This document shows, one piece after another, positions 1-9,798 of a stretch of DNA of 64,000 nucleotides. The translations under genes were made by a program, and so were the position numbers. The notes beneath the pieces were generated by a model, which saw nothing but the letters and a program-made list of their open reading frames with translations, ran no database searches and was not told the origin of the DNA. The stretch spans positions 14,824 to 78,823 of the forward strand of contig JASBZB010000021.1 of NCBI GenBank assembly GCA_029983695.1, read 5' to 3'. The stretch is from Lutispora sp003527145 (lineage in GTDB: Bacteria > Bacillota > Clostridia > Lutisporales > Lutisporaceae). Each line of letters begins with the position of its first letter. Position 1 is the first letter of the stretch.

Positions 1-3000
1 GCTATTCCCATCATGGTTTGTATGGGTCAGGTAATTAGGCGAGGTAACCCTCACCGGCTTATTGAACACCAGATCAATATCTGAATAGGAATTATTCAAC
101 TGAGGATCCATGTCTGTTCTTATAACTTTGGGTTTTTCATTTAAAACAGCAATAGATCCTGTTTTCAAATCCGATCTGTTTCCCGCCTGATCCTCCATAT
201 AGAAAGACACCGGCATGTCAAAATTGACAGGTTTTGTATCGTCATAAAGATAGTCCATATACAGCCATATATTATATTTAACACCGGAACCGTTGTCGGT
301 ATTTTTAGTCACACCCACCTTGTAAATACCGCCGGGAGCCGCCTCACCTGCAAAGATCCAATCGCCATAGGTGCTGCCTGCCGCCGCTTTATCCATTTTG
401 GGCAGATTGACCTGCATATATCCTTCAGAATTTACCTCAAAGCCGCTTAATGCCCTAAGCCGATCCATATAAGCCTGTTCAAACTTTAAAAACAGCTTTG
501 TTTGGGAAGGGTCTGCAGGCATATTGTCAGTGTAAGTAATGCCTAAACTGTTTTTATAATTCATATCCCCTTGGAACCAGAATATAGATGTCTCGGGCTT
601 TTCACTATCCGCAAATGGGGCTGTGATTGTACAAAACCCAAAATTCCCATAGGTGTTTACGGTATAAAAGTCATGGGGTTTGTTATCGGTAATCAAATAT
701 CCATCGCTGCCTACAGCGTTTGGTATAGCCTCCGCCGTTTTGGCTGTCATTTCTGTCATGGTAGCGCTTTCAAGCTTTTTAATGAAGGCGGTAGCCGACT
801 GAAGGTTTACGGCTGAGTAATCCGGTACCAATTCCATCTCGATAACGGGAAGCTCTTCTGATACTTCAACCAGCAGTGTGCGCACTGCAGAGGCCTCGCC
901 GTTGGCACCGGCAATCTGATAGCGTACCAGATTTTCCTGATTGCGGATCAAACCAAGTCCTTCCCTTGCAGCATCCCCTAAAACAGCCGATTTCAACTCG
1001 CCAGCAGTGTCAAAAAAGCTGATCTCATATTCCTTTGTATATGCTCCGGAAGAAATATCATACCACCGTGCACTTCCCGGAGCCGTATCAGCAATAGTCT
1101 CTGCCGAAGCATTCCAGACCTTGATGAAGGTTTGGCGATAATCAACATTTCCTGCGCTAATGGAGCCACCCTCGGCACCAAAGGACAGGGTGACCTTCTT
1201 GCCGTTTTGGCTCCCCATATATATATAAGGAGTCCCAAAACCATAATTATAATTCTCTGAAACCTTCACAATGCCCGAATCGGTGGTATAATCAAAGCTG
1301 TGCTTAGCAGCCTTTGGCCCGAATTCCGTAAGTTTCATTTTATCAAGATAACAATCCACAGCATTTGAATAGTCAATCCGGTTACCCTTGGATGACAGCT
1401 GCGCCTTAACCTGGTAATGCCCAGTATATTTGGCTGCATCCGCTGGAATCTGGAAGGTCTGAGTCGGAAGAGCAGATAGTTGGGTCTTCCAAATAGGGAC
1501 AGCAGAACTAACGGGTGCACCGGCATCCGGCGAGGATATAAGGTAAAGCCCTATATAGCTGTCGCCGCTGTTAAAATCCCCATCATCCATTCCCCATGAC
1601 GGAATAACAATATTTTCAATATTTATGGTAAATCCCTCATTGTCCAGTGAAGTCCGGAATTTATTTCCGTCGGAAGGATCAGTCCAGGACGGATTTATCC
1701 CCAGATCACTTGAGTCCGGTGTTAGAGTAATACTATGAATGGGATGGTTTGTGTAGCTCCAGTCAGAAATATTATCATCCTGTTTGCCATTGCCATCCAG
1801 AACATAATCCGGGGAGTCTGCCCTCAGGGTATAGGTTCTTACGTCCACATTAGCCGTCCCCGGAATATAGCTTATATAGTTACTGAAAATATAAGGAGGG
1901 AATTGATAATATTTCACAATCTTAGTGGTATCTATGATTTTTCCATCCTGATCCAGAGCCGCAAATTCAAGGAATCCACTAGATGCTGCAACGCAGTAGC
2001 AATCAAGGCCCTTGAAGTTTGGACCGTCTGCGGAATAAGATTCTATTTTCGTATTACCAGGATAGGCTTCATTCAGTGCATATACGGCTTCGGCTACAGT
2101 AGCCTCCCTGCCGGGGTAGGATAGACCTAATTGACCGTATCCGGCGATAACAGTTGCCTCTATATCGCCGTAGTATTTGCCGTCCATCATTGCTTGGAGC
2201 CGTCGGGCGGTGAGCTTTTCCTCTTTGAAACCCGTCATAAGATTATACATGGATGGTGCATCGTCATTGAATATATATTGCTTTGACGCTTCAGTTGTTA
2301 CCGTCTGATAGCGCCACAGTAAGGGTTCGTTGGAAAAAAGTTCCCTCTTCATATGCATATCCACAGAGTCAAATTTAAAATGATCCAACACGTCACCGTT
2401 GTCCGTATGGTTCAAGAAATTATTATTCTCGCTCCCGGTGGTGATAGTACGCACAAAGTATTCATTGCCCGTCTCACCCATAGGATCCTTTATCATCACA
2501 ATAACAGTGGAATCTTCGTTTGTCCCGGGTCTTTCCTGCAGATCCTTGATTATCAATTTCGGCTCAGCCTCATATCCTGTGGAATAGGAGAAGTTATATG
2601 CCGGGAAGGCAAGATCCATAAGGTAATTGAAACCGGGATCCATAATGGTCTGATTGCCGCCTGCCACTACCGTAGAGTGGTCGTTTGCCTGAATCAAGAG
2701 ATTATAGTCGTGCTTCACTCCTTTTTGGAGCCCGGCTAGAGAAAATTCAAGCTCCATGGATACTGCACTCTGGCTGACAGATCCGCTATAGTTTATCCAG
2801 TCCGTTTTATACGCTTTAGTGCTATTGTCATACCAACGGTACTTAACGCTTGAAATGTCAACCTTGCTGGGATCCTCTAATTTGATGACAGCATCTATAT
2901 AACCGCTGTCAGCTTCACTGCCGGCGCCTGTTTCATACCTGACAGGAGTGATGACCGGCCCCTTGGTATCATATATATAGTCCAAAGCAAAGGAGGCAGA

Positions 3001-5088
3001 TCCTTGATTCCCTGCAAAATCAACAGCATAGACTTTTATGGCAGTATCTGTGATGCTGTAGTTTTCCGTATCCATCAAAGCTATGTGAATAAAGTTGCCC
3101 TGAGTAATCTGCGTAAAGCTGTATTTCGTATTGGCAGTTCCCGTTGACCATGAATTAATAGGACCTTCAGGTCTGGTATTGCTGCCCGTTACTTTGTATT
3201 TGAAGGTAAAGGGAGATGCGCTTATCCACTCAAAGGAGCCGCTATTGTCCTTGGTGCTGACTCTGCTGACATATGCCGTGCCTTCACTCGTATCGTCTGA
3301 TGCAGAGATAGGAAAACAAAATTGTGCACTGTCCGAGCCCGGGTAAAATACAGGGAAATATTTCATGCCCGATGAGTTAGCCGAGGTGTATACAATGGGC
3401 GCCAGTGTATCTAAAAATTCTGTTTTGCCGGCTGTGATATTTAAGTCCTTTATAATATTAATCCCCACCGGATCATAGGCATTATTTGATGGATCCAAAA
3501 GCCTCAAGCCGCCCAAAAGATCTATAGAGGCTATGGAAATGCGTTTGTCCTCCACGCCGTCATATTCGATTGGCGTCATGCCCGCCTCAACGGTCATAGT
3601 TGCGAAGGTGATATAGGCTGAATCAAATTTATCCTCCACATTCCGCTTAGCATTGCCGCTCCCTACAGCCTTTAGCTTCACAGGATTGCCAACCGCATCC
3701 CGGACGTTTATGTTAGCTTGAATATTATCGTAATCCTTTGAATCAATCCTCATATATTCAGAAAACCAGGCTGTGAAGTTTAGTGTATCTCCAACACCGG
3801 CAAATACGGTGCTTCGGTCCAGATCCGGGGCATCAAGCTCACCGGTATAGTTTTTATCGATCATGCTGCCTATTACATCAACATAGGAGATTTTTGGAGG
3901 TACATTATCCAAATAGGCATGGGAATTAAGTGCCTTGTCGGCAAATGTTTGAGCCGGATTACCGGCAAGATCGGTGATCAGGCAGCCGGTCTTTACGAAA
4001 TCCATATTATTTCGGTATTGCGGTAGCAGATAAGTATAATCACTAGAGCCATAACAATATTTCAAATCAAAGGCTGTGCTGCTGCCATATAGACTGTTCT
4101 GGGCAGAGCTGCCTCTGATCCCTCCGATGTAGTGATCAGTGGCTTCGCTGGCATTTGTAGCGGTATTTTGTATAATATCCGGAACCACATATTGAAAGGT
4201 TAGACGGTCATTGTCAAGTGCTATGAGCTTCGCATACTGATCCCCCACACCGTAATCACTGGCGCTTGCCTTTCTAAATACTTTAAGGGCCAGGGTTACA
4301 TTATCGTGATTGGCAGAGTTATCAGAAAACCGGATTGGCTCGTCATATACAAGATGTATGTAAACGGGCTCATTGGCTTTAAAATACTGTTTCGGTTTTT
4401 TACCCGCCTCATCCTCAGTAACTAAAACTTGATTAATCTTAGGCGCCTGCCGATCGGCAAAATAGACAGCCGCATCTTTAATATAGGCATCACCATGGGC
4501 TGTACATGAGCCGCCGAGGCCGAAAGCAATTTCCAGTTTGGATGCGTAAGCATCCACCTTATTAAAGTTAGTAGAGCTTCCATAGTTTCTCAATACATTT
4601 TGGTCATTATCACCACCCGAATACCGGAAATAGAAATTCCAGTAATTGTCATACAGGGCGGTGTACTCATAGCAAAGCTTCTCGGTGAATAAATGACTTC
4701 CGAATTTGGTGTGCCTGGATGGGCACATGGATAATGTATAACCCACCCAAAGCTGCCCCCGGTTCTTGATATCTTTTATTACATTCAACCCGTTGTCAAA
4801 GGAATAAGTGTGAGTGTCGGTGTATCTGGTGTAGGTTCCTGCCCAAAGACCCTTGCTGCTCCCATTTTTAAATAGCCAGCCATAATTGGAATATGAAATT
4901 TTACTGTCCGGATGGCTTAAAAAATCACTGTTTTGTGACATATTATAAGTCATTACAGGGTAATCTAATTTTTGGCGCTTGTATGTTACCGGTCCCGGTC
5001 CGGCTGCATTTACTTGAAGCAATGGGTTTGGAAGCATACCAATCATAATAATCACCGCTAAGAAAAAACAAAAAATACGTTTTGGCAC
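1..5088 (-). CDS. Giant exported Ig-like-repeat surface protein (C-terminus beyond the left edge)
   Basis: An open frame of 1,696 codons runs from a GTG at 5088 off the left edge without a stop. The GTG has a strong ribosome binding site (AAAGGGGG, 7-nt spacing); an in-frame ATG at 5106 contains that site and is less likely. Residues 2-28 form a classical signal peptide (PKR, then a hydrophobic core, cleavage likely after VNA). The rest shows recurring boundaries typical of bacterial Ig-like modules: RQAPKI near residue 213, VPPKI near 395, LAPIV near 560, TKGPVI near 706, DDTKPV near 1613, each followed by strands rich in D, N, G and by DxAGN-type turns. It is therefore probably a multi-domain cell-surface or secreted protein. 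No enzyme domain or anchor is visible; a sorting signal or S-layer homology domain could lie beyond the window. The substrate or partner is unknown. Confidence 0.8.
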   Translation of the reverse strand, partial: MPKRIFCFFLAVIIMIGMLPNPLLQVNAAGPGPVTYKRQKLDYPVMTYNMSQNSDFLSHPDSKISYSNYGWLFKNGSSKGLWAGTYTRYTDTHTYSFDNGLNVIKDIKNRGQLWVGYTLSMCPSRHTKFGSHLFTEKLCYEYTALYDNYWNFYFRYSGGDNDQNVLRNYGSSTNFNKVDAYASKLEIAFGLGGSCTAHGDAYIKDAAVYFADRQAPKINQVLVTEDEAGKKPKQYFKANEPVYIHLVYDEPIRFSDNSANHDNVTLALKVFRKASASDYGVGDQYAKLIALDNDRLTFQYVVPDIIQNTATNASEATDHYIGGIRGSSAQNSLYGSSTAFDLKYCYGSSDYTYLLPQYRNNMDFVKTGCLITDLAGNPAQTFADKALNSHAYLDNVPPKISYVDVIGSMIDKNYTGELDAPDLDRSTVFAGVGDTLNFTAWFSEYMRIDSKDYDNIQANINVRDAVGNPVKLKAVGSGNAKRNVEDKFDSAYITFATMTVEAGMTPIEYDGVEDKRISIASIDLLGGLRLLDPSNNAYDPVGINIIKDLNITAGKTEFLDTLAPIVYTSANSSGMKYFPVFYPGSDSAQFCFPISASDDTSEGTAYVSRVSTKDNSGSFEWISASPFTFKYKVTGSNTRPEGPINSWSTGTANTKYSFTQITQGNFIHIALMDTENYSITDTAIKVYAVDFAGNQGSASFALDYIYDTKGPVITPVRYETGAGSEADSGYIDAVIKLEDPSKVDISSVKYRWYDNSTKAYKTDWINYSGSVSQSAVSMELEFSLAGLQKGVKHDYNLLIQANDHSTVVAGGNQTIMDPGFNYLMDLAFPAYNFSYSTGYEAEPKLIIKDLQERPGTNEDSTVIVMIKDPMGETGNEYFVRTITTGSENNNFLNHTDNGDVLDHFKFDSVDMHMKRELFSNEPLLWRYQTVTTEASKQYIFNDDAPSMYNLMTGFKEEKLTARRLQAMMDGKYYGDIEATVIAGYGQLGLSYPGREATVAEAVYALNEAYPGNTKIESYSADGPNFKGLDCYCVAASSGFLEFAALDQDGKIIDTTKIVKYYQFPPYIFSNYISYIPGTANVDVRTYTLRADSPDYVLDGNGKQDDNISDWSYTNHPIHSITLTPDSSDLGINPSWTDPSDGNKFRTSLDNEGFTINIENIVIPSWGMDDGDFNSGDSYIGLYLISSPDAGAPVSSAVPIWKTQLSALPTQTFQIPADAAKYTGHYQVKAQLSSKGNRIDYSNAVDCYLDKMKLTEFGPKAAKHSFDYTTDSGIVKVSENYNYGFGTPYIYMGSQNGKKVTLSFGAEGGSISAGNVDYRQTFIKVWNASAETIADTAPGSARWYDISSGAYTKEYEISFFDTAGELKSAVLGDAAREGLGLIRNQENLVRYQIAGANGEASAVRTLLVEVSEELPVIEMELVPDYSAVNLQSATAFIKKLESATMTEMTAKTAEAIPNAVGSDGYLITDNKPHDFYTVNTYGNFGFCTITAPFADSEKPETSIFWFQGDMNYKNSLGITYTDNMPADPSQTKLFLKFEQAYMDRLRALSGFEVNSEGYMQVNLPKMDKAAAGSTYGDWIFAGEAAPGGIYKVGVTKNTDNGSGVKYNIWLYMDYLYDDTKPVNFDMPVSFYMEDQAGNRSDLKTGSIAVLNEKPKVIRTDMDPQLNNSYSDIDLVFNKPVRVTSPNYLTHTNHDGNS

Positions 5089-5158
5089 CTTAATGCCCCC
5101 TTTCATATAAAATTGACAGACTTGCTGAACATCAAACCTATGCAGAAAATTCATCCTG

Positions 5159-5395
5159 CTAGCCCATTAAAACAACCTCCAACATCTCGTTTACCGTCAG
5201 GCGGATCCTCCCGTCACCCCATATAACATAATCACCGTCAGTCCTGACGTTTTTGAACAATGTTTCGTCCTTAAGGTCTGAGTATTTCATGGTATGAAGC
5301 TTGACAGAGAGATTTACAGTGACGCTGCTTCCGCTCTCCATCTCCATAAAGAGCCGGTAATCCCTCATGGGAACAACAGACTTGATGTAGCTCAT
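5159..5395 (-). CDS. DUF2442 domain protein
   Basis: A 78-residue protein with a good ribosome binding site (AAAGGAG, 8 nt before ATG). The pattern of an N-terminal strand pair, then LKDETLFKNVRTDGDYVIW and a GDGRIRL strand, matches DUF2442, a small family often found near toxin-antitoxin-like or other accessory genes; its molecular role is unknown. It lies 70 bp upstream of the giant surface-protein gene on the same strand, so the two could share a transcript, and it is separated from the upstream LuxR-type regulator by a strong terminator. Confidence 0.65.
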   Translation of the reverse strand: MSYIKSVVPMRDYRLFMEMESGSSVTVNLSVKLHTMKYSDLKDETLFKNVRTDGDYVIWGDGRIRLTVNEMLEVVLMG

Positions 5396-5421
5396 AAGGC
5401 ATCTCCTTTCCTGGTGGACAT

Positions 5422-5460
5422 AAAAAAACCATTCTACATCTATTGTAGAATGGTTTTTTT
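5422..5460. terminator. Bidirectional intrinsic terminator
   Basis: A perfect 17-bp inverted repeat (5422-5438 and 5444-5460, core ACCATTCTACA) with a 5-nt loop. It has an A run on one side and a T run on the other, so it can act in both directions. It directly follows the minus-strand MalT-type regulator (stop at 5500) and insulates the DUF2442/surface-protein genes from it. Confidence 0.9.
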
Positions 5461-5499
5461 ATCTTTGCCCCGTCCGAATGGACAGTCTTTACATTTTAG

Positions 5500-7977
5500 T
5501 TAAATAAGTTTTTCTGCCAGCTTGGCACGGCGGTCAATGTCCAGCTTCTGGAATACCGTGCGCAAATGAAACCTAACGGTGCTTTCCGTAACCATAAGCT
5601 TTTGGGCTATTTCGCTGTTGCGCAAGCCTTTGGCAGCCAGCTTTGCCACCTCCTGTTCGCGAGGAGTAAGATTGCCAATCAGCTCTTCTGAGGCCATATC
5701 GTCATGCAGAGCTAAAAAGCCCTTCATAAAACGTTCCTTTATTTCAATAAATGAAGCGAGGTATTTCGGGTATTGTTTCTTAATCAGTTCCTCAGGCATG
5801 CCTTGGAGCAACCAGTTATACACGGCAAGCAAAAATACCAAACCGTCGGCCAAGGCTTTTTCTGCTGCATGCTCCAAGAGCTCCGCAGCACGAGCTCTAT
5901 TGCCCATTGATATATGGCCTATGGCGGCAAGAAATGAAAAAAGCGTATCCGCATAAACAGCTTCCTTGGGGAGTGTCTCCAAGACTGCTTCAGTCAATCC
6001 TGTTAGCCGTGCAAATTCATCTTCGTGCATAAAATAGCACAATCTTATAAATAAGGCGATGCCCTCCATGGAAGGAAGCAATCTTCCTGAAGTCTCACCA
6101 TTTTTTAACCAATGGGGAATACGGGACTGGTGCTTCAATTCGTTTAGCAATATGGCTCGCAGCATTTCTACTTCGGAATGAAGAACGAAATTATTTTGTG
6201 CCTGCATTGAAGCTGCCCGTTCCATGGAGTCCATGGCCTGCTGCCAGCCTGCCATGTCAGACTTTTCTACAGCAATCTCTGCCAAGTGCAGTGCTGTGCC
6301 AAGCTGAATAATGCTTTGCTGTTTACCTTCGGCCAGGAAGCTTGCCTTGTACGCCAGCATCTCCGCTTCTATCAGATTCCCCCGAAAATGAGCCAGCTCA
6401 GTCCGGTACAATATATCTGCACCGGTTCCGTGGCCTCCTGTCAGGCGAGAATACAGGGATATGTACTCTTCCAGCGCATCAGCCTCCAGATCTGCTTCAC
6501 CGGCTGTGCTGTGAAAAACATCAAGCTGGCAGTGATCTCCGAAACACCAAGGAGCAGAGGGCATAATCACCCTGGAACAAGTCCCATTGAAAGCAATTGC
6601 GGCCTGCTCCACAAGTTCAGTCATTTTGTCCAGACGTGGCAGATGCCGCCATGAAGTAACTAGTAACCATTCCCCACGCAAGAGGGAGGCTTCTTCGCTG
6701 CAGCTTCCCTCTATTATTGAATGTAGCTCTTTCATCAATATGTCAAATTCTGTTTGTTTTCCCACAGTCAAAAGCGCCCAAGCGACCTGAAGCAGGGAAA
6801 GAGGATACCTCCTTTTAATATGTTTAGGGCATTCCTTTGCAATTTTCAGTGCTATTTCATAAAAAGGTGTGCCTCCGATATATTCCAGGGTCAAGTGGGA
6901 AAGATCGAGGGACATCATCCGCTCATAGTCACCGATTTGCATATAAAAATCAAGGGCCTTGTCCGTTTTTTTGTTATGCCTGCAATAATCCCCTGCACGC
7001 AACAGACATTCATGTTCAAAATCCGCTCCACGTTCCCTTCTTTTTTCAATCAGAAGTTCCGATAGTATGCTATGTAGTTCGTATTGCTGCCAGGCAGAAT
7101 CAAAACGTATAAATGGAATTTCAAGCGCATCCAAAGCATATCCGGGCAGCTTATTACAGCCAAACAATACACATGCCTGCTGTACAGTGACCATTTCAAA
7201 AGGTGACAAAAATAACATAAAAATCTGCTGTTCCTCTGTCAGCTCATCCCATATAAGATGCTCCATCAGAGCTAAAGTGCCTGAAGTATCTGATACTGAC
7301 CCTGTTTGACGATATGCGCAAAGCTGCAAATAAACTGCAATAATCCAGCCTTCGGTGCAGCGTGCAATACTTTGGGCCTGCTTAAGAGTAACTTTTACTC
7401 CCGCAAGGGAGTAATAACTAAGTATATCACCCTCATCAAGGCGCAAATCAGAAGCTGTGAAGTGTAAAACACCGCGACTGGCAATGGCTGCAACTATATC
7501 CCGCTTCAGCATTTGAGATATGATGATTATATGTAAGGCCTCTCCTCCATGCTCAATGAGTGCGTTGAACAAAGATTTCCGGAAAGCATTTTGCATCAAT
7601 TGAAAGTTATCTATTACCAGATAAGTTTTAGACCTGCACTCAATAGTTCTCAGCGCATCACAAGCTTCACCGATGTTAGCAGCGTTAGGCAGCCCAATTT
7701 TTTGCAAACGTTCCCCCGCACGGCCATCTATTTTTTCGATTTCGCGGCATAAGCGCCGAAAGCCCGCCGAAGGTGCTTCGTCTGCAGCGGTAAACCAATA
7801 GACAGGCGTACCTTGGGGAAGCTCGGCTTTGAGAAAGTCCTGTATCGCCGTTGTCTTGCCATAGCCCGATGGTGCCTCCACAACAGCTATAGGAGCGGAA
7901 TGAAGTGTGTTTAATTTCTGTTTTAGCCGCTGGGAGTAATAATGTACCTCGGTCCTTACTCTGTTCTTTTGTTTCAT
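5500..7977 (-). CDS. MalT-type ATP-dependent LuxR-family transcriptional regulator
   Basis: An 825-residue large LuxR (LAL/STAND) activator. A Walker A motif (APSGYGKTT, residues 35-43) and a Walker B strand (TYLVIDNF, about 118-125) define the N-terminal NTPase. A long helical-repeat middle follows, of the type that senses an inducer in MalT. The last 57 residues are a LuxR helix-turn-helix (LTPREQEVAKL and STVRFHLRTVFQKL). The start ATG has GGGAGG 10 nt upstream. The family binds ATP and a small effector, multimerises, and activates target promoters; the inducer here is unknown. The gene is monocistronic with a strong terminator after it. A REP-flanked transposase sits about 25 bp upstream of the start, so its native promoter may have been displaced. 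Confidence 0.92.
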   Translation of the reverse strand: MKQKNRVRTEVHYYSQRLKQKLNTLHSAPIAVVEAPSGYGKTTAIQDFLKAELPQGTPVYWFTAADEAPSAGFRRLCREIEKIDGRAGERLQKIGLPNAANIGEACDALRTIECRSKTYLVIDNFQLMQNAFRKSLFNALIEHGGEALHIIIISQMLKRDIVAAIASRGVLHFTASDLRLDEGDILSYYSLAGVKVTLKQAQSIARCTEGWIIAVYLQLCAYRQTGSVSDTSGTLALMEHLIWDELTEEQQIFMLFLSPFEMVTVQQACVLFGCNKLPGYALDALEIPFIRFDSAWQQYELHSILSELLIEKRRERGADFEHECLLRAGDYCRHNKKTDKALDFYMQIGDYERMMSLDLSHLTLEYIGGTPFYEIALKIAKECPKHIKRRYPLSLLQVAWALLTVGKQTEFDILMKELHSIIEGSCSEEASLLRGEWLLVTSWRHLPRLDKMTELVEQAAIAFNGTCSRVIMPSAPWCFGDHCQLDVFHSTAGEADLEADALEEYISLYSRLTGGHGTGADILYRTELAHFRGNLIEAEMLAYKASFLAEGKQQSIIQLGTALHLAEIAVEKSDMAGWQQAMDSMERAASMQAQNNFVLHSEVEMLRAILLNELKHQSRIPHWLKNGETSGRLLPSMEGIALFIRLCYFMHEDEFARLTGLTEAVLETLPKEAVYADTLFSFLAAIGHISMGNRARAAELLEHAAEKALADGLVFLLAVYNWLLQGMPEELIKKQYPKYLASFIEIKERFMKGFLALHDDMASEELIGNLTPREQEVAKLAAKGLRNSEIAQKLMVTESTVRFHLRTVFQKLDIDRRAKLAEKLI

Positions 7978-8001
7978 ATGACCCTGACCTCCCTATTGAA
8001 T

Positions 8002-8029
8002 GGGACATGGGGACAGGTACCTCGTCCCC
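8002..8029 (+). repeat. REP palindrome, transposase-proximal copy 1
   Basis: GGGACATGGGGACAGGTACC followed by TCGTCCCC. It shares the consensus GGGAC-nn-GGGGACAGGTACCTNGTCCC with the copies at 8816-8842 (opposite orientation) and 17459-17505. Its GTCCC end overlaps the TAG stop of the adjacent RAYT gene. It can fold as a hairpin around AGGTACCT. Confidence 0.8.
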
Positions 8030-8787
8030 TATATCCTGCTAATTTGACTTTTCGATAAGCCGGTAATCCTTGATAGCTGCCTTACCGTAACACCATTAAC
8101 TTCTTTCACTTTCTTAATAATCTCATTTCTTTTGCTTTTATCTTGATTTTTTAATTCTTTTGGATCCATAACGCCTAATTTTAACAATAATTTCTTAAGT
8201 TCTACATCTGATACTCTAACTTTTTCATCATCTTCCAAACACATATCGTTATTCTTTTGATTATTGAAGTTGCAAAATAATTCTATTGAGCTGTTTCTAT
8301 CAGGAGAAAAAATATCTAGTGCAAAATCCGGACTAATAATGCTAGCTTCTCCTATATATTCCCTATAGCTACTCCATTTGTACTGTGCTATATTCTTTAC
8401 TATTCTTGCTTTCAATGGGTTTTGATGAATATATCTCAATACTGTCAAAAAATATTCTTCATCTTCTACAACTTCACTTTTATATCTCTCCTGGAACAAG
8501 TGTCCGCATCTCTCATATTTCTTATTATACCAAAATACATAACTGCTGCTTATTCTCTTGATTATATCTGAGATAGACTCGTCCATTTCTTTTATTAACA
8601 TATGAATGTGATTGCTCATTATGCAATACGCGTATATTTCAAACTTACTTACTTCTCTGTATTTTTTGATGGTTTCGAGTAATCTTTCTATATCCCGATC
8701 ATCCTCAAATATATGTTGTCTGTTTATCCCTCGAAGCATTATGTGATATATTCCGCTTTCACTCCTGTTTCTTGCATCTCTCGGCAA
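8029..8787 (-). mobile_element. REP-associated tyrosine transposase (RAYT, Y1_Tnp/TnpA_REP)
   Basis: A single-strand HUH transposase of the RAYT group. It has the HxH metal-binding motif (NHIH, residues 59-62), the family signature LRYIHQNP with the catalytic tyrosine (Y119), and the CGHLFQERYKS segment. The C-terminus (LSRITGLSKSQISRI) resembles a helix-turn-helix. I placed the start at TTG 8787, which gives the family's usual MPRxAR N-terminus and follows GAGGTGAT; a GTG at 8796 is also possible. The gene is bracketed by REP palindromes in inverted orientation, the classic REP/RAYT arrangement. RAYTs are thought to spread REP sequences and are usually single-copy and domesticated. The frame appears intact. 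Confidence 0.92.
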
Positions 8788-8815
8788 ACCTATCACCTCA
8801 CTAACAACAATATAT

Positions 8816-8842
8816 GGGACAACGTACCTGTCCCCTAGTCCC
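8816..8842 (-). repeat. REP palindrome, transposase-proximal copy 2 (inverted)
   Basis: Read on the minus strand: GGGACTAGGGGACAGGTACG then TTGTCCC. This is the inverted partner of the copy at 8002-8029; together they bracket the RAYT gene in an 841-bp unit. It lies between the RAYT start and the EamA exporter gene. Confidence 0.8.
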
Positions 8843-8869
8843 TTTTATCACCTACCACAACGAGTTAAA

Positions 8870-9763
8870 TCATAAAAATAATAGGATCACTCCGGCTATG
8901 GAAATAAAGGCTCCTGCTATCTCTTTCGGGAGTATCTTTTCTTTAAATATCATGATTGAAATCGGTATTATGAGCACCGGTGATACCGATGTTATGGATG
9001 AAACAATGCCTGTCGCAGTATATTGAACCGCCAAAAGAGAGAATGTGACCCCAATGAAGGGCCCGAATACGGCTCCTATGGCTATCTGGCCTATTGCCTT
9101 CCTGTCTTCAAAAGCAGCCCTTATCTCCGGCCATTTATTTTTCATTGTTATGATAACGGTAAAGCCTATGAAGGCAGCGATCAGCCTGATCTGTGTCGCC
9201 GCAAAAGGATTGTATGAGCCCATTCCAAGCTTGCTGAAAATAAGCCCGAAGGCTTGCCCTAAGGCCCCTATGCAGGCATATGCAATGCCTTTCACCGGAC
9301 GATTGAACCGGATTTTTTTCTCCGCAGGGTTTCTGCTAAGTATTACAAGGCATATGCCTCCCATGGTTATGAACATCCCTGCAAGACCAAGGATAGAAAT
9401 CTTTTCCCCCATGATCAAAAATCCTGCTAATGCAGTTATAGGAGGTGCTGCGGACATGATGAGCAGCGATATCCTTGACCCTATTTCCACGTATGCTTGG
9501 AAGAGGAACAGATCACCCAGCACAAAGCCTATCAAGCCCGATATCAAAAGCCAAAACCATGTGTGTGCCGTCGCATCAACAGGAAGGGCAATGCCTCGGG
9601 AAATAAACGAACAAATCCCAAGCAAAAAGAAGGCAATGAATAATCTTATATAATTTACCGACATAGAGCCTACTTTTTTACCTGCAGACTCAAAAGCGAT
9701 CGCATTGATTGTCCAGCATATGGCCGTAACCAAAGCTGCCATTTCTCCGATATGTGACTGCAT
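8870..9763 (-). CDS. EamA/DMT-superfamily exporter
   Basis: A 297-residue integral membrane protein with about ten predicted hydrophobic segments arranged as two EamA repeats (residues 1-140 and 155-297). Sequence marks such as AICWTINAIAFESAGKK, ITALAGFLIMGEKIS and the closing SISIMIFKEKI... are typical of drug/metabolite transporter family members. These export amino acids, nucleosides or drugs; the substrate cannot be named. The start ATG has AGAGGAGG 6 nt upstream. It lies 36 bp downstream of the DUF1801 gene on the same strand, so they may be co-transcribed. Confidence 0.9.
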   Translation of the reverse strand: MQSHIGEMAALVTAICWTINAIAFESAGKKVGSMSVNYIRLFIAFFLLGICSFISRGIALPVDATAHTWFWLLISGLIGFVLGDLFLFQAYVEIGSRISLLIMSAAPPITALAGFLIMGEKISILGLAGMFITMGGICLVILSRNPAEKKIRFNRPVKGIAYACIGALGQAFGLIFSKLGMGSYNPFAATQIRLIAAFIGFTVIITMKNKWPEIRAAFEDRKAIGQIAIGAVFGPFIGVTFSLLAVQYTATGIVSSITSVSPVLIIPISIMIFKEKILPKEIAGAFISIAGVILLFL

Positions 9764-9798
9764 ACTTTCCTCCTCTGATGCCGATTCGGCATATCAAC

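Noticed and set aside
571..3346. Several plus- and minus-strand open frames of 60-130 codons inside the giant surface-protein gene
   Set aside because: They lie in other frames of a 1,696-codon frame with signal peptide and coherent repeat composition, and lack ribosome binding sites.
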